From positions 1 through 14,881 of the forward strand of contig CANRER010000022.1 in the NCBI GenBank assembly GCA_947629615.1: a DNA stretch of 14,881 nt, given 5' to 3'. Positions 7,567-13,777 of this stretch are shown here, one piece after another (the first letter of the stretch is position 1; each line of letters begins with the position of its first letter). A program made the translations under genes and the position numbers. Source of the DNA: an uncultured Clostridia bacterium (GTDB taxonomy: Bacteria > Bacillota > Clostridia > UMGS1883). Below the pieces are notes generated by a model. The model worked only from the letters and a program-made list of their open reading frames with translations, searched no databases and was not told where the DNA came from.

Positions 7567-8438
7567 AACTTCTTTAGGAAGTTCCCCTCAATTTTTACTC
7601 CCTCTTTGACTATTACAAAGGCGCCGGGGTCTATCTCGCGGACAATATGGCGCAGGGCCGAAAGCTCGTATTTGCTGAGCGTCACGCAAAGAATTTGCGT
7701 ATCCTCGTCGGTATAGGCTCCCTTGCCCGTCCACGACGTAACGCCGCGCACAAGGCGGTTGTTTATCGCCTCGGATATTTCGCCGCCATGCGCCTTTGTG
7801 ATGATGGTGGCCTCGGCGTTGACGCTTTGGGAATAGGTTTTGTCGAGCGCGAGCGAGCTGCAAAACGCGAAGATTATCGAATAAATAGCGGTTTCAACGT
7901 CGAACACCATCATGCACACACCGTAAAGCACAATGTTCAGCATAAGGCTCATATTGCCGACGCTGACCGGGAGGTCGCGCTTTATGCAGTAAAGGCTGAC
8001 AACGTCCATGCCGCCCGAGCTGCTGCCCATGCGAAGCGTCAGCCCTATGCCAAAGCCCGAGATAAACCCGCCTATAATGCAGGTGACAAGACGGTCGTTC
8101 ACTATCGGCGCGGCGGGCGACGGTATCAGCGAAGTGAATACCGATATAGCCGTAACGCAAAGCAGAGTGCGGAACAAAAACCGCTTGCCGATGGAGCGGT
8201 AGGCCATGATAAAAATAGGTATGTTGATTATGTAATACAAAATACCGGCTATATCGAACGGGAAGTCAATAACGCGCCCGAGCAGCGAACGTATAAGCTG
8301 GCAAATGCCCATAATTCCGCCGCTGTACAGGCCAATCCCCGAGATGAACATATTTATCCCGAACGAATAGAAAAACGCCCCGGCGACAGCCATCGCCGTT
8401 TTCCAGATAAAATTCGCCTTTTTCAGCCTTTCGCTCAT
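7560..8438 (-). CDS. YitT family integral membrane protein (DUF161 + DUF2179)
   Basis: The 292-residue product fits the YitT family: about five hydrophobic segments in the first 200 residues, including GINMFISGIGLYSGGIMGICQ. A glycine-rich family motif (LTLRMGSSSGGMDVVSLY) comes next. The cytoplasmic C-terminal DUF2179 domain reads QILCVTLSKYELSALRHIV and then DPGAFVIVKEGVKIEG. The biochemical role of the family is not established. The start at 8438 is preceded on its own strand by AAGGGGGC at suitable spacing. The frame stays open further upstream to 8780, but that would run through the promoters and into the divergent neighbour. Transcription starts from the promoter at 8470-8498 and ends at the terminator shared with the foldase gene. 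Confidence 0.93.
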   Translation of the reverse strand: MSERLKKANFIWKTAMAVAGAFFYSFGINMFISGIGLYSGGIMGICQLIRSLLGRVIDFPFDIAGILYYIINIPIFIMAYRSIGKRFLFRTLLCVTAISVFTSLIPSPAAPIVNDRLVTCIIGGFISGFGIGLTLRMGSSSGGMDVVSLYCIKRDLPVSVGNMSLMLNIVLYGVCMMVFDVETAIYSIIFAFCSSLALDKTYSQSVNAEATIITKAHGGEISEAINNRLVRGVTSWTGKGAYTDEDTQILCVTLSKYELSALRHIVREIDPGAFVIVKEGVKIEGNFLKKLA

Positions 8439-8469
8439 AAGAAACGCCCCCTTGCCGATTTCTATTTCA

Positions 8470-8498
8470 AGAATACCATATTCCGTTAAAAAAAGCAA
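8470..8498 (-). promoter_or_regulatory. Promoter of the YitT-like gene, extended -10
   Basis: Read on the - strand, TTGCTT (8493-8498) is followed after 17 bases by TATTCT (8470-8475). TGG directly precedes the -10, giving an extended TGn -10 element. The predicted start near 8463 leaves a leader of about 25 bases to the ATG at 8438. Confidence 0.7.
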
Positions 8499-8548
8499 GA
8501 GCAAGGCAAAAATATTTATAAGTTTTTTGAACTCGCGCGGGCGGCGTA

Positions 8549-8577
8549 TTGCAATTCGGCGGCAGTTGTGATATACT
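8549..8577 (+). promoter_or_regulatory. Promoter of the MmcQ/YjbR-like gene, extended -10
   Basis: TTGCAA at 8549-8554 and TATACT at 8572-8577 are 17 bases apart, with TGA before the -10 forming an extended element. Its start point would be near 8584, about 30 bases before the ATG at 8614. It faces away from the YitT-like promoter; the 175-base intergenic region (8439-8613) is accounted for by these two promoters and the two ribosome binding sites. Confidence 0.72.
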
Positions 8578-8613
8578 GAAGCGGCAATAGCCAAGCCGAA
8601 GGGAGCTGCTTTT

Positions 8614-9285
8614 ATGATAGACGTTGCCGCAATCTTCAAAAATAAAAGCCTCGACGCCGACAAGCTGACGGCGTTTGGATTTAAGCCCGTGGGCGGGGAG
8701 TATGAAATGGATTTCCCCATTATGCGGGGACAGTTTGTCGCGAGGGTTTCGATTTCTGCCGACGGAGCGGCGGCCTTCAAGGTTTACGATACGGAAACAA
8801 ACGACGAGTATCCGCTTGCGAATGTGCCGGGCGCGGCGGGGGCGTTCGTCGGCGAGGTGAACAACGAGTGCGAGGCCGTGCTTAAAAGCGTTGCGGATAA
8901 GTGCTTTTACGCGGAACGCTTTAAGTGGGAGCAGTCGAAAAGAATACTGCGCCATATAAAAGAAGCCTATAACGTCGGGCCGGAATTTCTTTGGAGTAAG
9001 TTTCCCGACTTCGCGGCCATTCGCGTCCCGGGCAAAAAGCCGTGGTTTGCCGTAATCGGGATAGTCGGCAAGGATAAATTCGGTCTGACCGATGGCGGCC
9101 TCGCGGAGATAATCAATCTTAAGGACGAGCCTCGGGCCGTAGCCGAGCGGATAAACGAGCGCAAGGCGTTCCCCGCCTACCACATGAACAAGAAAAATTG
9201 GTACTCGGTTTTTATGGACGGCTCACTGACGGACGAGGAAATCGCGTCCTTTGTCGAAAAAAGCTATCGACTGGTAAATTCGTAA
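8614..9285 (+). CDS. MmcQ/YjbR-family protein with an N-terminal extension
   Basis: The 223-residue soluble protein has a C-terminal MmcQ/YjbR-type domain at about 110-222. Its markers are WSKFPDFAAIRVPGKKPWFAVI, then YHMNKKNW at 189-196, and VFMDGSLTDEEI with MDGS at 201-204. This small fold resembles DNA-binding CyaY-like folds and is annotated as DNA-binding, but no member that I know of has a proven target. The first hundred or so residues (IFKNKSL, GFKPVGGEYEMDFPI, GAVG-like GAAGAFVGEV) form a separate domain without a recognisable function; similar two-part proteins of about 220 residues occur in other Firmicutes. The start has AAGGGAGC ahead of it. It is a single-gene unit with its own promoter and a hairpin directly after the stop. 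Confidence 0.85.
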   Translation: MIDVAAIFKNKSLDADKLTAFGFKPVGGEYEMDFPIMRGQFVARVSISADGAAAFKVYDTETNDEYPLANVPGAAGAFVGEVNNECEAVLKSVADKCFYAERFKWEQSKRILRHIKEAYNVGPEFLWSKFPDFAAIRVPGKKPWFAVIGIVGKDKFGLTDGGLAEIINLKDEPRAVAERINERKAFPAYHMNKKNWYSVFMDGSLTDEEIASFVEKSYRLVNS

Positions 9286-9316
9286 AGGAGCGTACCGGCG
9301 AACGGTACGCCCCTTT
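9284..9316. terminator. Hairpin between convergent MmcQ-like and ABC permease genes
   Basis: AAAGG-A-GCGTACCG (9284-9297) pairs with CGGTACGC-C-CCTTT (9303-9316) around the loop GCGAA. This gives 13 base pairs with one A-C mismatch. It overlaps the last two bases of the MmcQ-like stop codon and lies 15 bases from the end of the convergent permease gene. The U-tract is only three bases on either strand, so termination is plausible from position but weaker than at 7526-7566. Confidence 0.6.
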
Positions 9317-9331
9317 GCCGTCCGCGTAGCT

Positions 9332-10060
9332 TTAAGAAATGTCGCGCCGCACGGCGGCGTTGCCTATTATTGTGAACACCGCGATATACGCCGCGCACAC
9401 AAGGCAAAACCGCGCGTAGCCGCCGCTTTCGGCAATTTTCTGCGGCGCGTTCGCGTTCATGCCCAAGGACATCAGCGAGTACGGCCATATATGCCCCAAA
9501 TTTTTCGCCAAAAACCCAAGCCCCGAAAGCCCGCCCGCGAACGATATCCCTATCGGCAGGGCGAAGCTTTTTATGTTCATTGAAATCAAAATCTGTATCG
9601 CGACCGTAACCATTCCTCCGAGCGTGCCGAACGCGCACCACTGCGCGATTGTGAGCCACGGCGGATTTGTAAGCCCCGCCATATATCCCGAAATCACGAA
9701 CAGGGCGCATATCCATATCATGCTGAAAAGCAGCATCATGGCGGCGGTCATCAGCTTTGCGAGAAATACCGCCGAGCGGCTCGCAGGCATGGCAAACACC
9801 TTGTTCCAGTTGTTGTTAATATGCTCCAGCCGCATTATATACGCGCAGTAAATGCCGAGCATCATCGGCAGGAAGAAATAATCGGTAAACAGCGTGTGCT
9901 GTGTCCACAGGCTGAGCCATTCCTTCGTGAGTATCCCTTGATTGTAGATGTAATTCGCCGTACCCAGCGCCGCCGGGATAATCGGCATCAGCAAAAACGC
10001 GAGCCAAACGGGCGAACGTTTGAGCTTCATGCGTTCGGCCGTCAATAATTTAATCAGCAT
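9332..10060 (-). CDS. ABC-2 type permease, lantibiotic/bacitracin-resistance type (second permease)
   Basis: The 242-residue membrane protein has about six hydrophobic segments and pairs with the neighbouring permease and ATPase. Its N-terminus (LLTAERMKLKRSPVWLAFLLMPI) and the pattern LWTQHTLFTDYFFLPMMLGIY, then RLEHINNNWNKVFAMP, are typical of permeases in LanFEG/BcrAB-like peptide-resistance transporters. I chose ATG 10060 because AAAGGAG precedes it and it starts only 2 bases after the upstream permease stop; an in-frame extension to 10147 would overlap that gene. It is the last gene of the three-gene ABC operon. Whether it corresponds to the LanE or the LanG subunit cannot be settled by eye. 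Confidence 0.88.
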   Translation of the reverse strand: MLIKLLTAERMKLKRSPVWLAFLLMPIIPAALGTANYIYNQGILTKEWLSLWTQHTLFTDYFFLPMMLGIYCAYIMRLEHINNNWNKVFAMPASRSAVFLAKLMTAAMMLLFSMIWICALFVISGYMAGLTNPPWLTIAQWCAFGTLGGMVTVAIQILISMNIKSFALPIGISFAGGLSGLGFLAKNLGHIWPYSLMSLGMNANAPQKIAESGGYARFCLVCAAYIAVFTIIGNAAVRRDIS

Positions 10061-10062
10061 AA

Positions 10063-10824
10063 TTACAGCTCCTTTCTTTTGAATATTTCGCGCCCGATAA
10101 CGTAAATCGCGGCGCAAATAAAAATAAGTACGATAAAAAACGTCCAATCAATTTCCATAACGTCAAAATGCGCGAATTTATAGCGATCCTCTTTTGTCCA
10201 GCCAAACAGCCCGACAAACGCCAACACACTGTAATAGCCCCAGATAAGCGACCTGCGAAGCCACGGAAGCTGAGGCAGGAACATCGAAAACGTCCCGAAA
10301 AAAGTACCTATCGCTCCCGCAAAGAACGTGACCGCTTGGTTTTTCACGCACAGCGACAGCGTGTGCTGAAAAATATATACCGCTATTGTCGGCGCGGCTG
10401 TGAACAGCAGATACAAAAGATACAGCCTTATCGGCACATCACCCTCGAAGCCCGCGATATAGCCGAACGCGATTGTCGCTCCCCAGCTTAAAACCACGCA
10501 GAACAGCATAATCGCAAGCCCGTACAAAAGCTTCGCGTCGTAGATTTGCCCGCGCTTTTCGGCGGCGGCCAGCTGCTTCAGCATACCGCCCTTATGCTCA
10601 ATGTCGCACAGGCGCGACGAAACAATTATCGAGAGCAGCGGCATAAAGATTGAATTTATTAGCGGCAGCTCGTACAAATTCGCCATCCAGCCGAGCCGAA
10701 GCAGGTCGGAGCTTTGGTGGCGCGGATAAATCCACGCGAGCATGGCCGCCGTCACGACGAGCGCGGTCGCAAGCACATAGCGGCGGCGCGTTTTCATAAA
10801 CTCGCATTTGATAAGCTTCATCAT
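10063..10824 (-). CDS. ABC-2 type permease, lantibiotic/bacitracin-resistance type (first permease)
   Basis: The 253-residue protein has about six hydrophobic segments. It begins with a short basic cytoplasmic N-terminus (KLIKCEFMKTRRRY) followed by the first membrane span near 17-33. SRLCDIEHKGGMLKQL at about 70-85 is a cytoplasmic coupling-type segment seen in this permease family. Its start overlaps the end of the ATPase gene by ATGA. A second Met codon follows immediately, so initiation could be at 10824 or 10821. Its AAAGGAG ribosome binding site lies inside the ATPase gene. The close packing implies translational coupling and a stoichiometric ATPase-permease-permease complex. Confidence 0.88.
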   Translation of the reverse strand: MMKLIKCEFMKTRRRYVLATALVVTAAMLAWIYPRHQSSDLLRLGWMANLYELPLINSIFMPLLSIIVSSRLCDIEHKGGMLKQLAAAEKRGQIYDAKLLYGLAIMLFCVVLSWGATIAFGYIAGFEGDVPIRLYLLYLLFTAAPTIAVYIFQHTLSLCVKNQAVTFFAGAIGTFFGTFSMFLPQLPWLRRSLIWGYYSVLAFVGLFGWTKEDRYKFAHFDVMEIDWTFFIVLIFICAAIYVIGREIFKRKEL

Positions 10825-11552
10825 AAACTCCGCTCCTTTCCCGTGAGGCCGAGGAAGATTTCCTCCAGCGACTTTGGTTTATCGAGCCTGTGCAGGTCGT
10901 AGAGCGCGCCCTGATACATCATTTTCCCGTTCGCGATAATACCCACGTCCTCCGCCATTTGGTCGATTTCGGAGAGCAAGTGGCTCGACACTATCACCGT
11001 CATGCCGTATTCGCGCGGCAGAGATTTTATCAGCTCGCGCATTTCGTGTATGCCCGACGGGTCGAGCCCGTTTGTCGGCTCGTCGAGTATCAGCAGCCTC
11101 GGGAACGACAGCAGCGCCGAGGCGAGCCCGAGCCGCTGCTTCATGCCCAAGGAGTAGGCCGATACCCTTTTGGTTTGCTGTCTGTCGAGCCGCACAATGC
11201 GGAGAACCTTATCAATATTCTCCTTAGGTACGCCGAGAACGGTTTGCAGGATTTTTAGGTTTTCTTCGCCCGTGAGATGGCCGTAATAGGACGGCGACTC
11301 GATAAGCGAGCCTATATCCCGCAAAAGCTCAATCCTTGTTTTGCCGCTCAGCCGCCTGCCCATAATTTCGATTTCGCCCGCCGTCGGGCGAACAAGGCTC
11401 AACAGCATTTTCAGCGTAGTGGTTTTGCCCGCGCCGTTCGGGCCGAGAAAGCCGTATATGCGCCCCTCCCGCACGGCCATGTCAAGGCCGTCCACGGCCG
11501 CCGCGCCCTTGTAGAGCTTTGTCAGCCCCGTTGTTTTTACAATTTCGTCCAT
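10821..11552 (-). CDS. ABC transporter ATPase, LanF/BcrA type (antimicrobial peptide resistance)
   Basis: The 243-residue ATPase energises the two permeases encoded after it. Visible motifs are Walker A GPNGAGKTT at 37-45, signature SLGMKQ at 134-139, Walker B LLILDEP at 153-159 with TNGLDP, and the switch His in SSHLL. The Q-loop position carries Glu85 (SLIESPSYYGHLT) instead of Gln. This E-loop is a known mark of ATPases in lantibiotic-immunity LanFEG and bacitracin BcrA transporters. Together with the divergent two-component genes, it points to efflux or removal of peptide antibiotics from the membrane. No lantibiotic biosynthesis gene is near, so resistance is more likely than producer self-immunity. 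Start 11552 follows AAAGGAAGG. Confidence 0.95.
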   Translation of the reverse strand: MDEIVKTTGLTKLYKGAAAVDGLDMAVREGRIYGFLGPNGAGKTTTLKMLLSLVRPTAGEIEIMGRRLSGKTRIELLRDIGSLIESPSYYGHLTGEENLKILQTVLGVPKENIDKVLRIVRLDRQQTKRVSAYSLGMKQRLGLASALLSFPRLLILDEPTNGLDPSGIHEMRELIKSLPREYGMTVIVSSHLLSEIDQMAEDVGIIANGKMMYQGALYDLHRLDKPKSLEEIFLGLTGKERSL

Positions 11553-11583
11553 AATGAACCTTCCTTTCCGTTAAGATGAAGGC

Positions 11584-11592
11584 AGTATAACA
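11584..11592 (-). promoter_or_regulatory. Extended -10 promoter of the ABC operon, lacking a -35
   Basis: On the - strand the sequence reads TGT-TATACT: a near-consensus -10 (11584-11589) preceded by a TGn extension (11590-11592). At 16-18 bases upstream there is no hexamer resembling TTGACA; the 17-base position reads AGCTTT. The direct-repeat operator overlaps exactly that place, which fits a promoter that needs an activator. The expected start is near 11577, leaving a leader of about 25 bases. Confidence 0.65.
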
Positions 11593-11596
11593 TATC

Positions 11597-11613
11597 AAGC
11601 TTTAACAAAGCTT
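11597..11613. repeat. 17-bp palindrome in the ABC promoter spacer
   Basis: AAGCTTT (11597-11603) and AAAGCTT (11607-11613) are exact inverted copies around AAC. It lies upstream of the predicted ABC start and overlaps the first units of the direct-repeat ladder. It is therefore more likely a DNA site than an RNA hairpin of that operon. Confidence 0.55.
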
Positions 11614-11639
11614 AAAGCGGCCTTAAGATAACCTTAAAT
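11602..11639. promoter_or_regulatory. Direct-repeat ladder, probable operator of the adjacent OmpR-family regulator
   Basis: Read on the - strand, the region contains TTAAGG-N5-TTAAGG-N5-TTAAGC-N4-TTAAAG, four TTAA-core units spaced 11, 11 and 10 bases apart. OmpR/PhoB-family regulators bind tandem direct repeats at about one helical turn. The ladder covers roughly -25 to -62 of the ABC promoter and about -48 to -85 of the regulator's own promoter. One site could thus serve both operons. Binding by the protein encoded at 11698 is inference from position and spacing. Confidence 0.6.
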
Positions 11640-11651
11640 TTTTTCGGCCTC

Positions 11652-11680
11652 TTTCAAACCGCCTCAATTTGTGGTAGAAT
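11652..11680 (+). promoter_or_regulatory. Promoter of the two-component operon, extended -10
   Basis: TTTCAA at 11652-11657 and TAGAAT at 11675-11680 are separated by 17 bases, with TGG just before the -10. The start would fall near 11687, about 10 bases before the ATG at 11698. This rules out the in-frame GTG at 11671 as the translation start. Confidence 0.6.
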
Positions 11681-11697
11681 ATATAACGGTGATAAAA

Positions 11698-12402
11698 ATG
11701 AAGGAATTAAAAAACAAAAAAATTTTAATCGTAGACGACGAGCCGGAGCTTCTCCGCGTGCTGTCGGACGCTTTGTACAAGGACGGCTTTTACAATATCT
11801 ATACCGCCAAAACCTGCGCCGAGGCGCTGAAAGCTGCGAAGGAGCAATCGGCGTCGCTTTATCTGCTCGACGTAAACCTGCCCGACGGGGACGGGTTCGC
11901 GCTGCTTGAAAGGCTGCGCGAAAGCTCGTCCGCTCCGGCGATTTTTCTCACGGCGCGGGGCGAAGCCGACGACAGAATAAAGGGCTTGGGGCTGGGCGCG
12001 GACGATTATATTGTGAAGCCGTTTTTGGCAAAGGAGCTTATTTTGCGCGTGACCGCCGTTTTGAAGCGGGTTTACAAAATCGAGGAAGCGAAGGCGGCGT
12101 TTGGCATATCGGGCGTTACGGTCGATTTTGAGGCCGGGTCGGTGAGCAAAGGCGGCAAGGAAATTCCGCTCACGGCGAAGGAATATATACTGCTAAAAAA
12201 GCTGTGGGAAAACAAAAACAAAATCGTCACGAACGACGCGCTGTGCATGGCGGCGTGGGGCGAAGGATATTACGGCTGTGAAAACACGCTTATGGTGCAT
12301 ATCAGGCGGCTGCGCAAGAAAATTGAGCTGGAGCCGTCGAAGCCGAAGCATTTGTTGACGGCCAAGGGATTGGGGTATAAGCTGGTGATAAACGATGAAT
12401 AA
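11698..12402 (+). CDS. OmpR-family response regulator
   Basis: The 234-residue protein receives phosphate from the histidine kinase encoded next and binds DNA. The receiver domain (about 7-122) has acidic pair Asp13-Asp14, phospho-acceptor Asp58 in LLDVNLPDG, Thr85 in FLTARG and Lys107 in VKPF. The winged-helix domain (about 139-231) shows LTAKEYILLKKL, a recognition-helix region NTLMVHIRRLRKKIE and the ending GLGYKL. ATG 11698 is preferred over upstream in-frame GTGs (11671, 11689) because the first lies in the promoter. The ribosome binding site (GGTG) is weak, and the leader is very short. It overlaps the kinase gene by 8 bases and probably controls the divergent ABC operon. Confidence 0.95.
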   Translation: MKELKNKKILIVDDEPELLRVLSDALYKDGFYNIYTAKTCAEALKAAKEQSASLYLLDVNLPDGDGFALLERLRESSSAPAIFLTARGEADDRIKGLGLGADDYIVKPFLAKELILRVTAVLKRVYKIEEAKAAFGISGVTVDFEAGSVSKGGKEIPLTAKEYILLKKLWENKNKIVTNDALCMAAWGEGYYGCENTLMVHIRRLRKKIELEPSKPKHLLTAKGLGYKLVINDE

Positions 12403-13720
12403 AACAAGTCTTAAAATTTTCGTCTGCTTCACGCTTACCTCGGCGGTAATCACGGTTATCCTGCTGTGCGTGAATTTTTTGGGATACTCGTATATTGCCA
12501 GCGACTCTGACGGAGAGAGCTCGAAAAAAACGCTCGCGCTGATAAGCGAAAATCTGACGCAAACGGGCGGCGGCTTTGAGCTTGCGGAGGGGATAATCCC
12601 CGACGGCTACTGGTGCGTTTTGATTGACGAAAACGGCGACATAATCTGGGCCGAAAACAAGCCCGGCGACATTCCGTCGCACTATTCCATAAACGACGTG
12701 GCAAAAATGACGCATTGGTTCCTAAACGACTATCCCGTCTTTGTCCGCGCGGAGGAGCGCGGGCTGTTGGTTCTCGGTATGCCGAAAAAAGCGGTCGGCA
12801 AATACGAGATGATTTATTCGATGAATTGGTTTCGCACCTTGCCGCAGAGGATTTTGAAAATTCTCGCGATAAATCTGTGCTTCGCCGCGCTGTTGGCGTG
12901 CGTTTTCGGCTTTCGCCTTTACAGCCGTCTGCGCGCGCTCACCGGCGGGATAGCCGATTTGGGCCGCGAAAGGGCGGTCAAGCTGCCCGAGCGCGGGATT
13001 TTTAGGGAAATTTCCGCGAGCGTAAACCTTGCGTCGGCCTCGATAGAGCGCAAGAACGCCGCCCTCGCCGCCCGCGACAGCGCGCGGTCGAACTGGATTT
13101 CCGGCATTTCGCATGACATACGTACCCCGCTGTCGGTGATAATCGGCCGCTCGGACGAGCTTGCAAAATCGGAAGGCCTCTCGGCGGCGGAGCGTAAAAA
13201 GGCCGAAACGATAACCGCGCAGGGCCTGAAAATAAAAAAACTGATTGAGGATTTGAATTTGATTTCGTCGCTCGAATACGATATGCAGCCGTCAAAAAAG
13301 ACGGCGGTCAAAATCTGCCCGCTGATTAGGCGCGTCGCGTCGGACATAATAAACAGCGGCGTCGCGGACAAATGCGAATTAGAGCTTGATTTGCGAAACG
13401 AAAAATCAACCGTATCGGCGGACGAGAGCCTTATTGAAAGAGCGGTTTTCAACCTGATAAATAACAGCGTCACGCACAACGAAAACGGCTGCAAAATCAC
13501 GATAACGCAGTACGAGGAAAGGGAAAGCGTTATCGTAAAAATCGCCGACAACGGCAAGGGCGCGCCGCAGGAAACGATAGAAAATATCGCCGAAATACCC
13601 AAAGCCGCGCACGGGCTGGGGCTGCCTATGGCGTACAGAATTATCTGCGTACACGGCGGGCGGCTTACGGCCAAAAACGACGGCGGCCTAAAAATACAAA
13701 TCGAGCTGCCGAAATTATAA
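12395..13720 (+). CDS. Sensor histidine kinase of the peptide-resistance module
   Basis: The 441-residue membrane kinase is the partner of the response regulator it overlaps. Transmembrane helix 1 spans about 8-30 and helix 2 about 153-176, enclosing an extracytoplasmic domain of roughly 120 residues. That domain has WCVLIDENGDIIWAE and WFLNDYPVFV motifs, which I associate with kinases beside LanFEG-like transporters in Clostridia. A short linker leads to the dimerisation helix with phospho-acceptor His240 in SHDIRTPL. The ATPase domain has N-box NLINN at 353-357, G1 DNGKG at 385-389 and G2 GLGLPMA from 407, with a short ATP lid between them. A sizeable sensor domain suggests direct ligand sensing rather than the transporter-dependent sensing of BceS-type kinases, but the ligand is unknown. 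Confidence 0.94.
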   Translation: MNKTSLKIFVCFTLTSAVITVILLCVNFLGYSYIASDSDGESSKKTLALISENLTQTGGGFELAEGIIPDGYWCVLIDENGDIIWAENKPGDIPSHYSINDVAKMTHWFLNDYPVFVRAEERGLLVLGMPKKAVGKYEMIYSMNWFRTLPQRILKILAINLCFAALLACVFGFRLYSRLRALTGGIADLGRERAVKLPERGIFREISASVNLASASIERKNAALAARDSARSNWISGISHDIRTPLSVIIGRSDELAKSEGLSAAERKKAETITAQGLKIKKLIEDLNLISSLEYDMQPSKKTAVKICPLIRRVASDIINSGVADKCELELDLRNEKSTVSADESLIERAVFNLINNSVTHNENGCKITITQYEERESVIVKIADNGKGAPQETIENIAEIPKAAHGLGLPMAYRIICVHGGRLTAKNDGGLKIQIELPKL

Positions 13721-13727
13721 AAAACTA

Positions 13728-13756
13728 TAGCCACGGCGGCTTTCTTGTGGTACAAT
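13728..13756 (+). promoter_or_regulatory. Probable promoter of the GH31 gene, extended -10
   Basis: TAGCCA at 13728-13733 and TACAAT at 13751-13756 are 17 bases apart, with TGG ahead of the -10. It starts a few bases after the kinase stop codon and would place the transcript start near 13763, within a purine-rich ribosome binding site region. The -35 is only a partial match. Read-through from the kinase gene is also possible because no convincing terminator lies between. Confidence 0.55.
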
Positions 13757-13777
13757 GGAAAAAAAGGAGGTCATACA

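Noticed and set aside
7647..8489. 280-codon + strand open frame opposite the YitT-like gene
   Set aside because: Composition is rich in Arg, Ala and His with no motif, and the opposite strand encodes a well-formed membrane protein with its own promoter.
8439..8780. N-terminal extension of the YitT-like protein by 114 residues
   Set aside because: It would read through both divergent promoters and into the MmcQ-like gene; ATG 8438 has a ribosome binding site and gives the normal family length.
11623..11643. Small hairpin TTAAG-ATAAC-CTTAA followed by T-run as a terminator
   Set aside because: Five mostly A-T pairs are too weak; the symmetry follows from TTAA being palindromic within the direct-repeat ladder.
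13729..13745. Terminator after the histidine kinase (AGCC-ACGGC-GGCT followed by TTCTT)
   Set aside because: The stem has only four pairs and the T-run is interrupted; it is too weak to call.
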